A stretch of 64,000 nucleotides of DNA from a virus. The notes under the pieces were generated by a model that did no database searches, was not told where the DNA came from, and saw only the letters and a program-made list of their open reading frames with translations. Below, piece by piece: positions 1-8,815 of the stretch. Each line of letters opens with the position of its first letter. The stretch's first letter is position 1. The position numbers and the translations under genes were made by a program. Where the stretch lies: the IMG/VR virus record IMGVR_UViG_3300042564_002580, positions 53,028 through 117,027 of that record, one strand, 5' to 3'.

Positions 1-408
1 GATGGTGAGCCAAGTGCATTTGAAAGAAGTAGATACGCAGGTTTTCTTTATTTAAACGATGAGTTTGATGGCGGGGAACTTAATTTTAAAAACTTTGATT
101 TAAGCGTAAAGCCTAAAACAGGAATGTTTGCTATTTTTGACGGCGGTCATGAAAACACTCATGAGGTAACACCTGTATTTAAAAGCGACAGATATACTGT
201 AGGATCATTTTGGGATGATCGGCCAGAAGAAGATTATCCTCAAGAAACAAGAGACAGGTGGGCTTCAGAAATTGATGATACAAGAAAGAAACAAAAAGTA
301 GAGCAAGAAGAGTGGAAAGAGATAAGAGATAGCGGAAAAAGAAGAACGCCAGATGGCAGAGAGTATGATGCAGTTTTAGCAGAAAGCGGAGAAATCCATG
401 GAAATTAG
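1..408 (+). CDS. 2OG-Fe(II) oxygenase, 5'-truncated
   Basis: The reading frame is already open at base 1, so the N-terminus lies outside the window. The visible 135 residues are the end of a double-stranded beta-helix of the prolyl-4-hydroxylase-like family. They include the strand LYLNDEFDGGELNF, a KPKTGMFAIFDGG strand, the distal metal ligand in ENTHEV, and SDRYTVGSFW, whose Arg would bind 2-oxoglutarate. The proximal HxD lies upstream or is lost. A charged 40-residue tail follows. It overlaps the next oxygenase by 11 bases. The family hydroxylates protein or small-molecule substrates; the substrate here is unknown. Confidence 0.75.
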   Translation, partial: DGEPSAFERSRYAGFLYLNDEFDGGELNFKNFDLSVKPKTGMFAIFDGGHENTHEVTPVFKSDRYTVGSFWDDRPEEDYPQETRDRWASEIDDTRKKQKVEQEEWKEIRDSGKRRTPDGREYDAVLAESGEIHGN

Positions 409-1090
409 AGAAGTTCAGCCAAGGCAAATGTACACTATGTTTGACATTGTGTTTCACGATAGAGGAATAGTTTATTTTGAAAATGTAATTAGTTATCCAG
501 AGACCCTGTTAAAAGTTATGGAAGACCTAGATTCTAACCCAAAATCACATAGCGGAATACCTGAATGGAGCAAGTGGGGGGCAAGCAACGATGATAATCA
601 TGGGTATGGAATTCAAAAGTTTATTGATACCTCTAAAAAGCTTATGAACACCGATGATGAGTTTTTAAACAAACAAGTTTTGTATGTTGTTAATAGCTTA
701 ATCATGGCCCCAGAAATGTGTGCAAAAAGATATGCTGAAATAATGCGTAGAGATGCATCTAGAATCCAAAAAGTAGATAGCACACCAGAGCAGGTTAAGA
801 TGGGCCTAGATTATATTAAGGTTGCTAAATATGACACTGGTAAAGGTATGGGTCCGCATTGTGATGCTGAAGATCCGTCTGGTACTGGACAAAATCTAAA
901 GTACTCCCTAGTTTGCTATTTGAATGATGATTACGAAGGTGGAGAAATTTACTTTAAAAATCAAGATATAAAGATTAAGCCAAAGGCAGGTAGCCTTGTT
1001 CTATTCCCTTCAGTTCATCCATATTTACATGAATCTCTTCCAGTTACAAAAGGAAATAAGATCATGTTTACTACTCATTGGATGGTTTAG
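398..1090 (+). CDS. 2OG-Fe(II) oxygenase (P4H-like)
   Basis: A 230-residue protein with a C-terminal P4H-type jelly-roll. The iron ligands are H154 and D156 in GPHCDAED and H211 in YLHES. The strands SLVCYLNDDYEGGEIYF and IKPKAGSLVLFPS are typical of the family. K222 in GNKIMFTTHW takes the place of the usual 2-oxoglutarate-binding Arg/Lys. It overlaps the preceding oxygenase gene and is followed by a hairpin and the promoter of a LamG appendage gene. Catalytic residues look intact. The substrate is unknown; the position beside an appendage gene makes a virion protein a possible target (inference). Confidence 0.88.
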   Translation: MEIREVQPRQMYTMFDIVFHDRGIVYFENVISYPETLLKVMEDLDSNPKSHSGIPEWSKWGASNDDNHGYGIQKFIDTSKKLMNTDDEFLNKQVLYVVNSLIMAPEMCAKRYAEIMRRDASRIQKVDSTPEQVKMGLDYIKVAKYDTGKGMGPHCDAEDPSGTGQNLKYSLVCYLNDDYEGGEIYFKNQDIKIKPKAGSLVLFPSVHPYLHESLPVTKGNKIMFTTHWMV

Positions 1091-1092
1091 TC

Positions 1093-1114
1093 GATATCCA
1101 ATAGGATTGGTATC
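1093..1114 (+). terminator. Imperfect hairpin after oxygenase gene
   Basis: GATA-T-CCAAT, loop AGG, ATTGG-TATC forms a nine-pair stem with one bulged T. It starts two bases after the stop codon and overlaps the -35 region of the next promoter. There is no U tract, so it could be a weak terminator or an operator. Confidence 0.35.
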
Positions 1115-1115
1115 T

Positions 1116-1123
1116 GATATAAT
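1116..1123 (+). promoter_or_regulatory. Extended -10 promoter, leaderless
   Basis: The -10 hexamer TATAAT occupies 1118-1123 and is preceded by TGA (1115-1117), an extended -10 element. The ATG of the LamG gene begins six bases after the hexamer. Transcription would start at or next to the ATG, leaving no room for a ribosome binding site. No good -35 is seen. Confidence 0.6.
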
Positions 1124-1129
1124 TTAAAT

Positions 1130-2893
1130 ATGTCATATTACCTTTTAGCAATTAAAGACTCTCCTCTAGGCTTATGGAAGCTAGATGAGACATCTGGATC
1201 TGTAGCTTATGACACTTCTGGTTGCGGAAATAATGGTTCTTATGTTGGTCAGATATCTAGGTCTAGTTTGCCAATTGTATCTGGAGGATCACATTCTAAT
1301 AAAATAGACAGCGTTAACTACTTACAGTTTACATTATCAAAAGATTTTTCTGGAACAAATGGCACTGGTGGGTTTGCAACAACAGACACTTACGATAATG
1401 ACTTCACATTAGAAGTTTGGTTTCATCCAAAAACCTTAACATCCTTAACACCCATACTTGCTGACTCAAATGGCATAGGTCTGTATTGGGATAAAGGAAA
1501 TGTCGTATTTAAATTAGAAGATCAAAGAATTGATTATTCAGTTCCAAACCCAGATAGAGTAATTCATGCTGTTGGAGTTTACTCAGTTAATTCAATCATG
1601 TTGTATGTAGACGGCATTTTGGTTGCATCTAAATCAGTAGATTTTAAGTTTACAAATAGTAGTGTCACTCTTTTTTCTGGACCATCTTCTGGCTCAGAAT
1701 ATTTTATAATTGATTGCCCAGCCGTATATAGGTACTCGTTATCACAAAGAGCAATATCTTCACACTATAATAACTTGTTTTTAAATAATGATGAGCAGGT
1801 ATCTGTTCCAGATCTGGGAGAGCTTTTTAGAGCTGCAGAAAAATATCAAGACATAGAAACAAAATATGTTTATCCAATTCAAGAATCTTGGGAGACTTTG
1901 ATTTATGATAATGAGGCTTTGTCATACAACCCAAGCAACAATAGTATACGTTTAAATTCAGGGTTTTCTAATGGAGAGTTTGTAGAGGATGTAGTTTTAA
2001 ATATTACAAAACAATACGTATCTTCAAAAATAGAATGGGTCTCATCTAAAGGAGTCTCCGTGTATGTTTCAGAAACATCAGCGCTTGGGCCATGGAGAAT
2101 ATGTTCAAATGGGTCTTCTATACCAGAATTTACACAGGGTTCTAGTTTTTCTTCACAAAAAATACTTTACTTTAGAATAGTTTTTGACTCATCAAATCCA
2201 GATATTTATCTTCCAGAACTATACTCTTTAAAGATTTACTTTCATTCTGAAAAGAAAATGTTTGCACATAATGGAGGAAGTACGCTTTCAATATCTCAAC
2301 CCACTACTGGATCAACTTGGGATTTTGATGTTTCTAACAACAGCTACCCAGCTAGAAGTCGAAACTACCATAACGGAATAAGACCAAAATCTTCAGCATT
2401 TTTTATAGACTCAGTAAATGATGTTCGTAATATTGAAATGATATTTACCCCAAAAACGCTTTCTAGCGGAAACCTAATATTTAATAAGACTGGCGCAATA
2501 GAGACATCTCTTTCCTGGGCGGCAGGCGGAGAAATATCAAAATCTAACATTAGCAACATATATATAAATGGTCAGGATGTATCCTCAGCAACCAATATCT
2601 CATCATACTTATATATAGATGAGCCAAATTATATATTGATAAAAACTTCTAGCATAATATCTGGGCCTATTTGGTTTAATGGCAAGCAGATATTGGGAGT
2701 AAGGTCTAATGTCCTAGATGACAATATGTATCAAAATATTGCCCTATATTCAAATCCAGATATTAGCCACCAAAATCATTATAACCTGTATACAGGTAAA
2801 TCTGCATCTATTGGGCAAGGTTCGTCAATGGAAGTGACAGAAGAGTCGGTATCTACCTACTCTAGAGACAGAGTTGTGTTTCAGATTATATAA
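1130..2893 (+). CDS. LamG-domain virion appendage protein
   Basis: A 587-residue protein. Residues 12 to about 215 resemble a LamG/concanavalin-like jelly-roll: SPLGLWKLDETSG near the start, then a FTLEVWFHP strand, and YVDGILV. Such domains bind glycans and occur in phage tail appendages and fibres. The remainder is beta-rich with no recognised motif, and there is no signal peptide. It lies just upstream of the portal and capsid genes, so it is probably a head decoration or tail appendage. No ribosome binding site precedes the ATG; the adjacent promoter implies a leaderless transcript. Confidence 0.7.
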   Translation: MSYYLLAIKDSPLGLWKLDETSGSVAYDTSGCGNNGSYVGQISRSSLPIVSGGSHSNKIDSVNYLQFTLSKDFSGTNGTGGFATTDTYDNDFTLEVWFHPKTLTSLTPILADSNGIGLYWDKGNVVFKLEDQRIDYSVPNPDRVIHAVGVYSVNSIMLYVDGILVASKSVDFKFTNSSVTLFSGPSSGSEYFIIDCPAVYRYSLSQRAISSHYNNLFLNNDEQVSVPDLGELFRAAEKYQDIETKYVYPIQESWETLIYDNEALSYNPSNNSIRLNSGFSNGEFVEDVVLNITKQYVSSKIEWVSSKGVSVYVSETSALGPWRICSNGSSIPEFTQGSSFSSQKILYFRIVFDSSNPDIYLPELYSLKIYFHSEKKMFAHNGGSTLSISQPTTGSTWDFDVSNNSYPARSRNYHNGIRPKSSAFFIDSVNDVRNIEMIFTPKTLSSGNLIFNKTGAIETSLSWAAGGEISKSNISNIYINGQDVSSATNISSYLYIDEPNYILIKTSSIISGPIWFNGKQILGVRSNVLDDNMYQNIALYSNPDISHQNHYNLYTGKSASIGQGSSMEVTEESVSTYSRDRVVFQII

Positions 2894-2916
2894 TTTTGTC
2901 ATATTGAGTGACAAAA
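2894..2916 (+). terminator. 8-bp stem-loop between appendage and portal operon
   Basis: TTTTGTCA (2894-2901) and TGACAAAA (2909-2916) pair perfectly around a seven-base loop, directly after the stop codon. There is no strong U tract. It may be a terminator or an operator for the promoter just downstream. Confidence 0.45.
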
Positions 2917-2919
2917 AGC

Positions 2920-2948
2920 TGGACTTAAGCATGCAAAGATGGTAAAAT
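2920..2948 (+). promoter_or_regulatory. Leaderless promoter of the portal operon
   Basis: TGGACT at 2920-2925, a 17-base spacer, then TAAAAT at 2943-2948 preceded by TGG. The next ATG is eight bases beyond the -10, which implies a leaderless or near-leaderless transcript. Confidence 0.55.
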
Positions 2949-2956
2949 AATTAACT

Positions 2957-3301
2957 ATGGATATAAAAAGAATTAATGCCCAAATGAAGTCTGGTGAAAC
3001 TAGGCTTGGAGTCTATGTCTGGGAAATGCCTGACGGAAGATGGGTTGGTGACGAAGACAATAACTTTTTATCTATATCATCCATGATTGGAAACAAAGAA
3101 AGAATTGCTTTGCTTGCAGCAGCCGTAGCACACTATGGAATTGATGTTGGTCAGCCTAAGTTTATTGAGGGAAGCCGACAAATTGATGAGGAAGAGTTTG
3201 AGTATCAAAAACAAAGATTAAGATGGGGTCTAACTCCAGATCCACTAGACATCGGTGTTCACAAAGAAGAAATGGCTAGACTAAATGGTGGTAAAAAATG
3301 A
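2957..3301 (+). CDS. Hypothetical protein upstream of portal
   Basis: A 114-residue soluble protein that I do not recognise. It starts at an ATG with no ribosome binding site, immediately after a promoter. It is mixed in composition, with a charged helical C-terminal half (DEEEFEYQKQRLRWG). Its stop overlaps the portal start by four bases, so the two are translationally coupled. Small genes here often encode packaging or portal-associated proteins, but nothing in the sequence proves that. Confidence 0.7.
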   Translation: MDIKRINAQMKSGETRLGVYVWEMPDGRWVGDEDNNFLSISSMIGNKERIALLAAAVAHYGIDVGQPKFIEGSRQIDEEEFEYQKQRLRWGLTPDPLDIGVHKEEMARLNGGKK

Positions 3302-4878
3302 TTGAGTATGACGAAGACACAGTTCAGGATAATGTAGAGATATCCAATGTTGCAGATTGGATGAGATTTAACAATCCCACAACACAAAAATCTGATGACT
3401 TGTTTGAAATAGACGCTGAAGAGATATTAAAGCTTTCAGGACTCGGTGCTTCATTTAGAAGAAAAGTATCTAGAGATCTACAAAAAGCGTTTACTGGTAA
3501 AGATGGATCTGTAAGCCAGCAACTTCAACACCAACAGGCAGTTAGTGGCTATGCCACATTTGATCTAATTCAACCAGAATATAATTTAGATTATCTTTCA
3601 ACAATTTATGAGATTTCGCCTTACAACTATGCAGCAATAAATGCAAAGGTTGCTAACATTGTAGGTCTAGGATTTGACTTTATTGAATCTAAAAAAACTA
3701 CAGACACACTTGAAGATATAGAAGATGAAAAACAGCTAGAAAGAGCACGTAAGAAGCTAAATAGAATTAAGCAAGACTTACATCGCTGGCTAGAAGATTG
3801 CAATGAAGATGAAACATTTAAAGAAACGCTTATAAAGTTTTACACCGACATAGAGGCTACTGGTAATGGCTATCTGGAGGTCGGCAGAACAACGACTGGC
3901 AAGATAGGGTACATCGGACACATCCCTTCAAAGACAATGCGTGTAAGACGCCTTAGAGACGGTTTTATACAGCTTCTTTATGGCAAGGCTGTTTTCTTCA
4001 GAAATTTTGGAGACACAGAAACAGTAAATCCAATCGCTGGTCAAGAAGACAGACCAAACGAAATTATTCATTTAAAGAAGTACACCCCAAAGAATAATTA
4101 TTACGGAATCCCAGACATTATTGCTGCACAAAATGCCATGGCTGGTAATGAATTTGCTGGTAAGTATAACCTAGATTACTTTGAAAATAAAGCGGTTCCA
4201 AGATATATTATTACCGTAAAAGGCGCAAAGCTTTCTGCAGAATCAGAAAGAAAGCTACTTGAATTCTTCCAGGTAGGCTTAAGAGGAAAGAACCACAGAT
4301 CTCTGTATATTCCACTTCCTCCAGATTCACCAGATTCAAAAACTGAATTTAAGATGGAGCCAATTGAGGCAGGATCTCAGGAATCTTCATTTAATATATA
4401 TCGTCAATCAAATAGAGACGAAATCCTAATGGCTCACAGAGTCCCAATTAATAAAATTGGTACTCCAGCAGGTATTAATTTAGCTGCTGCTAGAGATGCG
4501 GATAAGACATTTAAAGAGCAGGTTTGTCGTCCAGCCCAAGAAAACCTAGAGAAGAAATTAAATAAGATAATCCAAGAAATGACGGATGCCCTAGAACTTA
4601 AATTTAATGAATTAAGTTTGACGGATGCTGACACCCAATCAAAGATAGATGAAAGATATCTTAGATTCCAGGTAATAACTCCAAATGAAATTAGAGTAAG
4701 AATGGGAATGGTTCCAAGAGAAGGCGGAGATGTCCCAGTAGATCTTGCAGCCCAAGCAGCTGAAATTAAAGCCCAAGCAACCCAAAGCAGAACTCGTGAC
4801 CAAGAAAGATCGTCTAATTCTCCAGATAAATCTGGGGAGGGCAGAAATGCAAAAGGAGATGGAAGACAAGTCAACTAG
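3298..4878 (+). CDS. Portal protein (PBSX/SPP1-like family)
   Basis: A 526-residue portal protein. Portals form the dodecameric ring at the capsid vertex through which DNA is packaged and ejected. Family-typical stretches include ISPYNYAAINAKVANIVG near residue 107, ATGNGYLEVGR near 190, PNEIIHLKKYTPKNNYYGIPD near 265, and a helical FAGKYNLDYFENKAVP segment. The C-terminal 50 residues are polar and low-complexity. The genes downstream are protease and capsid, the usual head-gene order. The ATG overlaps the preceding stop by four bases. Confidence 0.9.
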   Translation: MIEYDEDTVQDNVEISNVADWMRFNNPTTQKSDDLFEIDAEEILKLSGLGASFRRKVSRDLQKAFTGKDGSVSQQLQHQQAVSGYATFDLIQPEYNLDYLSTIYEISPYNYAAINAKVANIVGLGFDFIESKKTTDTLEDIEDEKQLERARKKLNRIKQDLHRWLEDCNEDETFKETLIKFYTDIEATGNGYLEVGRTTTGKIGYIGHIPSKTMRVRRLRDGFIQLLYGKAVFFRNFGDTETVNPIAGQEDRPNEIIHLKKYTPKNNYYGIPDIIAAQNAMAGNEFAGKYNLDYFENKAVPRYIITVKGAKLSAESERKLLEFFQVGLRGKNHRSLYIPLPPDSPDSKTEFKMEPIEAGSQESSFNIYRQSNRDEILMAHRVPINKIGTPAGINLAAARDADKTFKEQVCRPAQENLEKKLNKIIQEMTDALELKFNELSLTDADTQSKIDERYLRFQVITPNEIRVRMGMVPREGGDVPVDLAAQAAEIKAQATQSRTRDQERSSNSPDKSGEGRNAKGDGRQVN

Positions 4879-4894
4879 TCCTGCTCAACTAGTT
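4873..4894 (+). terminator. Possible weak terminator after portal gene
   Basis: AACTAGT (4873-4879) and ACTAGTT (4888-4894) form a seven-pair stem around an eight-base loop, straddling the portal stop codon. The T-rich TTTTT follows eight bases later. The stem is AT-rich, so it is a weak candidate. Confidence 0.4.
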
Positions 4895-4896
4895 AT

Positions 4897-4925
4897 TTGC
4901 CTTTTTATGTAACAATCTCTATAAT
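4897..4925 (+). promoter_or_regulatory. Leaderless promoter of protease-capsid genes
   Basis: TTGCCT (4897-4902), a 17-base spacer and TATAAT (4920-4925). The protease ATG starts nine bases after the -10. Together with the absence of a Shine-Dalgarno sequence this suggests a leaderless mRNA. Confidence 0.6.
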
Positions 4926-4934
4926 ATATAACAT

Positions 4935-6248
4935 ATGATCATAGAAAAGTCACATTGGTCTTCTAATGGAAATGCTATTAATTTATCAGTTCCATTTACG
5001 AAGGTCAATAGAGAAAAAAGAACAGTCTCAGGATTCGCAACACTAGATAACCTGGATCAGACTGGTGATGTCGTTACTCAAGAAGCTAGCATGAAAGCGT
5101 TTGAAAGCTTTAGAGGTAATCTAAGAGAAATGCATCAGCCACTTGCAGTAGGCAAGGTAGCATCATTTAGACCAGAAACTTTTTATGACCCTGCAACAAA
5201 AGAATTTTACAATGGTGTTTACGTTGATGCGTACATTTCTAAGGGCGCTCAAGATACTTGGGAAAAGGTTCTAGACGGAACACTAACAGGATTTTCTATT
5301 GGCGGAAAGATTATTGAATCAGATAACGAAGTAAACAAATCAACAGGAGCATCAGTAAGGTTTATTAAAGACTATGCGCTAGTTGAACTATCAATCGTTG
5401 ATTCACCAGCAAATGAACTATGTAACATTTTATCTATTGAAAAAGTAAATGGACAAATGATTTTTAAAGGCATCGCAGCAGATGTTAAAATGGAAAATAT
5501 TTTTTATTGTGCAGAAAGTGATTCTGTATTTATGTCAACAGAATCAGAATACATATCTCCAGTTACTGGTAAAAAAACAGAACTCATTGGATGGGTGGAA
5601 TCAAACGACGTAAACAAAGGAAAAGAAATAGAGAAGATTCTTGATTCACGTAGATCAAGATTGCAAACATTGCCTGAAACACAAAATATAAATACGGCAA
5701 TTGCAGAAGGAGGAAATGAAGTGGAAAAGCTTAATGTAACAGAAGCAACTCCAGTAGTAGAAGAAGCAGTAGTAGAAACACCTGCAGAAATTATTGAAGA
5801 AGTTGCCCCAGTAGAACAAGATTCTGCTGAAGTTGTAGCTGAAGTAACTTCTGCCGAAGTTCTGGAAAAATCAGCAGAACTAACAGTTCAGGAATCACCT
5901 GACTTTGTTAAAATGCTAGGCGACCTTAAGGGTTTCTTCTCAGAGACTTTGGAAAAGGCCTCTGAGGCAAACGCTGCTCAGGTTTCAACAATCAAGGAGA
6001 CAGTCGAAGCTTTTAGCAAGAATGTCGATTTGAGAATTTCAGAATTAGCAGAAAAGCACACAGAACTCTCAACAGCAGTTGATTCAATCAAGTCTATCAT
6101 GGACACAGTTGAAAAAAGAGTAGACGCAGTAGAATCAGACACTGCAATAAAGAAGTCCTCTGACCTTGGCGGGTCAGCTGGAGTAACAATCAAAAAATCA
6201 AAATGGAACGGCACTTTCCTCGGTTCCGTTAGCGAATTAACAAAATAA
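4935..6248 (+). CDS. Prohead protease fused to scaffold-like domain
   Basis: A 437-residue protein. Residues 1 to about 175 are an HK97-type prohead serine protease: VSGFATLDNLDQTGD, the catalytic His candidate H67 in REMHQP, TGFSIGG, and S153 in VELSIVDSPAN as the likely nucleophile. Residues 255-420 are acidic, then coiled-coil-rich (repeated VEE/EVA and long heptads). They probably act as the internal scaffold that is digested during capsid maturation, as in other fused protease-scaffolds. The capsid gene follows after 19 bases. The function is family knowledge; the fusion is seen directly. Confidence 0.88.
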   Translation: MIIEKSHWSSNGNAINLSVPFTKVNREKRTVSGFATLDNLDQTGDVVTQEASMKAFESFRGNLREMHQPLAVGKVASFRPETFYDPATKEFYNGVYVDAYISKGAQDTWEKVLDGTLTGFSIGGKIIESDNEVNKSTGASVRFIKDYALVELSIVDSPANELCNILSIEKVNGQMIFKGIAADVKMENIFYCAESDSVFMSTESEYISPVTGKKTELIGWVESNDVNKGKEIEKILDSRRSRLQTLPETQNINTAIAEGGNEVEKLNVTEATPVVEEAVVETPAEIIEEVAPVEQDSAEVVAEVTSAEVLEKSAELTVQESPDFVKMLGDLKGFFSETLEKASEANAAQVSTIKETVEAFSKNVDLRISELAEKHTELSTAVDSIKSIMDTVEKRVDAVESDTAIKKSSDLGGSAGVTIKKSKWNGTFLGSVSELTK

Positions 6249-6267
6249 AGGGTAAGGTGAAAAACTA

Positions 6268-7323
6268 ATGAGTAATGAACTATTAGCAAAAGCAGCTGAA
6301 GCAGGCACAACACTAACAGGTGGAATGACTGGCGCAGCAAACCCTACCGACGGAATTCACGTAGGTTCCGAGGGTAAGGGAGGTTTGCTCAATCCTGAGC
6401 AATCCGCAAGATTCCTCGATTACATGTTCGATGCAACAGTAATCGGTAAAGTAGCACGTACAGTTCGAATGAGAGCTGACACTACAGAGATTGATCGTAT
6501 TGGCGTTGGCACAAAGCTTATGAAGCTTGCAGCTGAAGCAGAGAACACTGGCGAAAATGCAGCCGTACAGTTCTCAAAGATTTCTCTCACAACAAAGAAG
6601 CTTCGCCTAGATTGGGAGCTTTCAACTGAGTCTCTAGAAGACAACATTGAAGGTGCAGATCTAGAAGATCACATTGCAAGACTTATGGCAACACAGGCTG
6701 GTAACGACCTTGAGGACGTAGTCCTTAACGGTAACACAGCTCTAACATCAGATGCACTATACAAGTCATTTGACGGTGTTGTTAAGATTGCAAAGGCAAA
6801 CGGCCATGTAGTAGCTGGAGCAGGCGCAAACGTGTCTCGTGAAATCTTCAACAAGGCTCTTAAGGCTATGCCACGTAAGTACAAGCAACGTCGTCCAGAC
6901 CTACGCTTCCTTGCAGGCTCAAACCTAATTCAAGACTACTTGTACTCAACTTCACAGTTGGGTCAATACGGTTCTGCTAACCCACAAGATATTGCTTCAA
7001 GCATTATCCGTGGAAATGAAGGCGGACTTGGTGGACCTGCAGGATATGTGGCACCATTCGCATTCGGTATTCCGATTGTTGAAGTTCCACTTCTTTCAGA
7101 GACACAAACTGGTACATATGCAACACCAACAGGCTCACATGGAGATGTCCACTTGACATTCCCAAATAACGTAGTTATTGGTATCAAGCGTGATGTAACT
7201 GTTTACCGATTCTTCTGGCCAAAGAAGGACTCAATCGAATATACAATGTATACTCGCGTTGGTACCCAAATTGAGCAGGCAGACGCATGGGTAGTCGTAA
7301 AAGACGTTAAGGTTGCTTCTTAA
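6268..7323 (+). CDS. Major capsid protein (HK97 fold)
   Basis: A 351-residue protein directly downstream of the protease-scaffold. It shows the usual HK97-capsid pattern. A flexible Gly/Ala-rich N-terminus is followed by LLNPEQSARFLDYMF, a long N-arm and spine helix, and the E-loop-like VQFSKISLTTKKLRLDWELS. ALEDVVLNG and C-terminal VVIGIKRDVTVYRFFWP follow, with VGTQIEQADAWVVVKDVKV at the end. Codons here use C-ending forms more than in neighbouring genes, as expected of a very highly expressed protein. The start follows a purine-rich GGTAAGGTG. A strong terminator follows. Confidence 0.9.
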   Translation: MSNELLAKAAEAGTTLTGGMTGAANPTDGIHVGSEGKGGLLNPEQSARFLDYMFDATVIGKVARTVRMRADTTEIDRIGVGTKLMKLAAEAENTGENAAVQFSKISLTTKKLRLDWELSTESLEDNIEGADLEDHIARLMATQAGNDLEDVVLNGNTALTSDALYKSFDGVVKIAKANGHVVAGAGANVSREIFNKALKAMPRKYKQRRPDLRFLAGSNLIQDYLYSTSQLGQYGSANPQDIASSIIRGNEGGLGGPAGYVAPFAFGIPIVEVPLLSETQTGTYATPTGSHGDVHLTFPNNVVIGIKRDVTVYRFFWPKKDSIEYTMYTRVGTQIEQADAWVVVKDVKVAS

Positions 7324-7343
7324 TTTAAGAAATAACTTGCTGG

Positions 7344-7375
7344 AAAGGCCCCCAATTAATTTTGGGGGCTTTTCA
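7344..7375 (+). terminator. Rho-independent terminator after capsid gene
   Basis: A 12-base-pair stem pairs 7344-7355 with 7362-7373, around the loop TTAATT. Its core is GCCCCCAA and TTGGGGGC. The 3' arm runs into TTTTC. It limits read-through from the abundantly expressed capsid gene. Confidence 0.9.
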
Positions 7376-7398
7376 TTTTAATTTTCTAGTGCTATAAT
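7370..7398 (+). promoter_or_regulatory. Promoter of the head-connector genes
   Basis: TTTTCA (7370-7375), a 17-base spacer, then TGC-TATAAT with the hexamer at 7393-7398. It overlaps the terminator tail. The transcript would have a leader of about 18 bases that contains AAGGAG before the ATG at 7424. Confidence 0.65.
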
Positions 7399-7423
7399 TT
7401 ATATACATACCAAAGGAGTATAT

Positions 7424-7822
7424 ATGTCATTTGACACACTTAAGGTCAAGGATCTAAAGACATTAGCAGCAAACTTTGCAGTTGATGTCGATGGACTAAA
7501 AAATAAAGCAGATGTAATTGCGGCACTTGCAGAAGAGGGAGTTACTTGGTCAGTTTACCAAGGAACACTCAAGAATATTGAAAGCGCAAAAGAAGATGCA
7601 GACGAGATTCTTCCTAGACTGGATCCAAATCAAAAAATTGATGAAGATATGATTCTAGTAAAGATGGACAGACCAAATGCTAGATATGATGCCCTAGGCT
7701 TTACATTTACAAGAGATCATCCATTTGTAGCAATGAAGCCCGATGTGGCTCAAGAAATTTTTGATAAGGAGGAAGGGTTTAGATTAGCTACCCCTAGAGA
7801 AGTACAGGAGTACTACAACTAA
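7424..7822 (+). CDS. Head-associated protein with SAP/Rho-N-like domain
   Basis: A 132-residue protein. Residues 7-40 (VKDLKTLAANFAVDVDGL, NKADVIAALAEEGV) resemble a SAP/LEM/Rho-N helix-extended-loop-helix, a fold that usually binds nucleic acid. The rest is charged and unrecognised. It lies between the capsid and the connector genes, where many actinophages carry a small protein of this type. It may act in head completion or contact packaged DNA (inference). A good AAGGAG precedes the ATG. Confidence 0.7.
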   Translation: MSFDTLKVKDLKTLAANFAVDVDGLKNKADVIAALAEEGVTWSVYQGTLKNIESAKEDADEILPRLDPNQKIDEDMILVKMDRPNARYDALGFTFTRDHPFVAMKPDVAQEIFDKEEGFRLATPREVQEYYN

Positions 7823-7831
7823 GCCTAACAA

Positions 7832-8815
7832 ATGGCAGAGATATATGTAAACACAAGCACACCTGCAACAACAAAGATTTATGTAAAGGGTGAGGCTGTA
7901 ACACCTAGCTCTCCAGTAACTGTCAAAGTTTATGACATAACTGGAGACCCAGTCATATCTCCACCAATTAATCCAACATCAATACTTGCAACCATTACAG
8001 CTGAGCAAAGCGAGGTTGATATAGGATCCTATAGCGTTTATCTACCACTATCGTACACAGCAAGAACAAGAAAGTTTAAGCTGGTATGGGAATGGCAGTA
8101 TGAAGGCTCTTCCTATTCTAATACAACGATGCTTGATATTGTAACCCCGTATGTAGATATACAGGAGGCTGCACAAGAAATGGGATTGGGTTCAGATTCT
8201 AATGATCCAAATCACAAGACATATCAAGAACTTAAGCTTGCTGAAAGATATGCAAGAAATATAATTGATGGATATACTGGTCAAAAGTTTTTCCTACACG
8301 ATGATTATTTTTCTTCAGTAGGAAATGATTCTGACACTATGCCTCTTACCAAAAAAGTAAATAGACTGCACACCCTTCACGCAAATGATCAGCTTCTTAT
8401 TGATAATTTAAATGAAGTTAATAACCTTGGCTTGACCGTAGATATTACTACAAGCGGTTTTGGGCTAAAGGTAAATATAGCATCTATTTTAGATAATGAT
8501 GTTTATATAGCTAACGGAATGATCCCTCCATCAATTCACGACTCTTCTCCAGATATATTTAGAAGGTCTAAGAATTATAAAGTCTACGCTAGATTTGGTT
8601 GGGAATATGTTCCAAACGAGGTTCGTGACGCAGCTGTAGAAATAATGAAGATGTACTTTGCAAAAGATCGTGTCTGGAAAGACAGATATGTTAAAAAGGT
8701 CTCCACGACAGACTGGGACTTTGAATATTCTTCAGAAGCATTTAGTGGAACTGGCTCTTCATACGCAGACAAACTACTTGCAGACTATGTAATAACACAA
8801 ATGGTTCTGGTGTAA
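7832..8815 (+). CDS. Head-to-tail adaptor with N-terminal Ig-like region
   Basis: A 327-residue protein. Residues 1-105 are beta-rich and Ig-like (YVNTSTPATTKIYVKG, FKLVWEWQYEGSSYS). From about residue 110 (VDIQEAAQEMGLG, KLAERYARNIIDGYTGQKF) it becomes helical, as in connector adaptors that bind beneath the portal. The C-terminal half includes VRDAAVEIMKMYFAKDRVWKD, a signature-like helix of such adaptors. The assignment rests on this pattern and on gene order after the capsid. It ends by sharing one base with the next start. Confidence 0.65.
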   Translation: MAEIYVNTSTPATTKIYVKGEAVTPSSPVTVKVYDITGDPVISPPINPTSILATITAEQSEVDIGSYSVYLPLSYTARTRKFKLVWEWQYEGSSYSNTTMLDIVTPYVDIQEAAQEMGLGSDSNDPNHKTYQELKLAERYARNIIDGYTGQKFFLHDDYFSSVGNDSDTMPLTKKVNRLHTLHANDQLLIDNLNEVNNLGLTVDITTSGFGLKVNIASILDNDVYIANGMIPPSIHDSSPDIFRRSKNYKVYARFGWEYVPNEVRDAAVEIMKMYFAKDRVWKDRYVKKVSTTDWDFEYSSEAFSGTGSSYADKLLADYVITQMVLV

